Part shown: positions 62,739 to 64,000 of the stretch, one piece after another
Position numbering within the stretch: position 1 is the first letter of the stretch
Layout: every line of letters begins with the position of its first letter
Origin: Nipponacmea schrenckii
Lineage: Eukaryota; Mollusca; Gastropoda; Lottiidae
Length of the DNA stretch: 64,000 nucleotides
Direction of reading: 5' to 3'
NCBI GenBank assembly: GCA_030562195.1
Contig: CM060199.1
Span: 36,848,338-36,912,337, forward strand
Notes under the pieces: model-generated
Seen by the model: the letters and a program-made list of their open reading frames with translations, nothing else
Told to the model about the DNA's origin: nothing
Databases searched by the model: none
Made by a program: the position numbers and the translations under genes

Positions 62739-63515
62739 TCATAATTTAGACTTTGATCTGGGTTCCAAGGCAAAACGTATTTTTGCATATAATAAAGAAT
62801 TCTTGTCTTTTGTGATGATAAAATAGAGATTTTGGGGATCATTCTTGTCTTGCCATGTATGAGCATGTACAAGATCACCTGCAAGAGCTTCTCGTTTGTA
62901 TACCACTTCAATATCAGTAGTTTGATAATTACAAATATCAGTTATAAAATATTGGTAATATCCCTCAATAGACGCCATAGCAGCACAATCTAAACAATAA
63001 CGTAAAAATTGACTTTGATTCAAATGTTGGTTACTATCTGTATCATTAGGTAACACAAAGATTGGTATATGATAAGTTTCTAATGGTAATTCTGGTATAG
63101 TCATTAGAAACTGAGGTTTAGTATCTGGTGCAGCTCCAAGTAATTTGAGGTACTTCTCTCTGGCCTCTTTTATTAACGATACTGGTCGTTTGGTTTCTCG
63201 ATCAACACAAACATATTTAAACACACTAGTACCAAGAACTTTGTCATTCTTTTCATTTCTTAGGACTTGGTGGATTGTTACTGAAGAAAGGCCAACTTCT
63301 TTCAATTCTAACGTGACAGAAAAAGGAAAACTTCTGTATCGCTTGGTAGCGTTTGGTACAAGTTGTATATTTTGGGCAACTATAAATCTTGTTGTAGTTT
63401 TAAGATTGATCAGGTCTTTAGTAAATCCAGTGAAAAATGATAATGCACGACCACCTTCAAATAACTTGCTCATTTTCCATGCACTTATACATCCTGAAAT
63501 ATAGTCATACTTCAT
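62739..63515 (-). CDS. double-hotdog acyl thioesterase-like protein, single exon
   Basis: One uninterrupted frame of 258 residues, preceded in frame by a stop, with ATG at 63515 and stop TGA at 62739. Two hotdog halves: residues about 8-115 (CISAWKMSKLFEGGRA, then the VTLELKEVGLSSVTIHQVL strands) and 148-252 (YHIPIFVLPNDTDSNQHLN, YKREALAGDLVHAHTW). The segment D160-S-N162-Q-H164 matches the D-x-N-x-H catalytic triad of plant FatA/FatB acyl-ACP thioesterases, so fatty-acyl thioester hydrolysis is the likely role. No signal peptide. The substrate is unknown. An acceptor-like TATATTTCAG at 63494-63503 leaves open that an upstream exon replaces the first residues. Being intronless among many-exon neighbours is unusual. 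Confidence 0.8.
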   Translation of the reverse strand: MKYDYISGCISAWKMSKLFEGGRALSFFTGFTKDLINLKTTTRFIVAQNIQLVPNATKRYRSFPFSVTLELKEVGLSSVTIHQVLRNEKNDKVLGTSVFKYVCVDRETKRPVSLIKEAREKYLKLLGAAPDTKPQFLMTIPELPLETYHIPIFVLPNDTDSNQHLNQSQFLRYCLDCAAMASIEGYYQYFITDICNYQTTDIEVVYKREALAGDLVHAHTWQDKNDPQNLYFIITKDKNSLLYAKIRFALEPRSKSKL

Positions 63516-63591
63516 TAAACCAAATCACTTTTTGTTCAATATATGTGATTCCTCATATCTTGAGGACATATTCAAAGTTCAAAAATTACAG

Positions 63592-63680
63592 ATGATCCAG
63601 CAGCACCAACTATTTGTTCAATTGTGGAACCAACTTCATCAAGTTTCAGCAATATTAATCCACTGGATCAAGGTAGTAAG
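63592..63680 (+). CDS. possible internal exon of an unidentified plus-strand gene
   Basis: TTACAG at 63586-63591 is followed by 89 bases open in one frame (2 nt plus 29 codons, starting DPAAPTICSIVEPTSSSF) and then AAG|GTAAAT. The Pro/Ser-rich composition looks like coding sequence. No partner exon is visible, and upstream exons would have to lie across the thioesterase gene. Confidence 0.3.
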
Positions 63681-64000
63681 GTAAATATTGTATTTACACC
63701 ATAACAGAAGGAATTTATTTTCGATTGATTAACAGTAATCCATAATATAGCGAAATTTGAGCAATAATATGTTGATCTTTTCAGAATAAAAACATGCCTA
63801 GGAATTTAATGCTGTCCAATTATTGTACCACCACTTTAGACTTCCTTTAGTGGCATTTAGTTATTAAAGATCTTGACACAATATTAAGGAAAACAATTAC
63901 TTTATTGAAGAACTAGCAACATTTTGACCAGGCTACTCCAGTCTTTATCAATCCTTGTAGAAACGTAGCAATTTATTATTATATGTAATTATTATCCATG
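63681..64000. other. right edge, nothing recognised
   Basis: AT-rich DNA up to the window end with no convincing exon on either strand. Confidence 0.4.

Overview
The window looks like nuclear DNA of an animal, most likely a mollusc. It is AT-rich, and its genes are built from many short exons (most 20-220 bp) with clean GT-AG introns. It also carries interspersed repeats of kinds described in molluscs: a Pearl-like element with ~162-bp core repeats and an ACGG run, tRNA-like SINEs, and several minisatellites. There are no operons or prokaryotic features. Species cannot be settled from the sequence. All gene models were assembled by eye from splice sites, reading-frame continuity and remembered family sequences; no alignment was run.

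Layout. 1-0.8 kb: one minus-strand exon of an unrecognised gene running off the left edge. 0.8-8.8 kb: gene-poor and repeat-rich, including a 1.2-kb element with terminal inverted repeats and a 6-bp target duplication. 8.8-20.5 kb (-): a 21-exon CSPP1-like gene with repeated Gly-Ala-Pro motifs. 22.1-24.8 kb (+): translin. 25.4-29.6 kb (-): methylsterol monooxygenase. 31.4-33.8 kb (+): a glycogenin-like GT8 protein that appears to have lost its metal-binding residues. 37.1-46.7 kb (-): chimaerin (SH2-C1-RhoGAP). 49.4-61.9 kb (+): coatomer alpha subunit (COPA), 31 exons. 62.7-63.5 kb (-): a double-hotdog acyl thioesterase-like gene in one exon. A possible plus-strand exon sits at 63.6 kb.

The genes alternate in divergent and convergent pairs: CSPP1-like/translin, MSMO1/GT8-like and chimaerin/COPA are head to head, while translin/MSMO1, GT8-like/chimaerin and COPA/thioesterase are tail to tail. 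They are housekeeping or signalling genes with no shared pathway. One functional link is that MSMO1 ends in KKLK, the class of di-lysine ER-retrieval signal that alpha-COP (COPA) recognises.

Main points for a second look: COPA has a single missing base (about 56290) that breaks an otherwise full-length 1224-residue reading frame, and one intron that would have to start with GA instead of GT (57922) with AATAAA just downstream. The glycogenin-like protein lacks all expected Mn ligands. The thioesterase keeps the DxNxH triad of plant-type acyl-ACP thioesterases. Several TIR elements and long minisatellites lie in introns and flanks.
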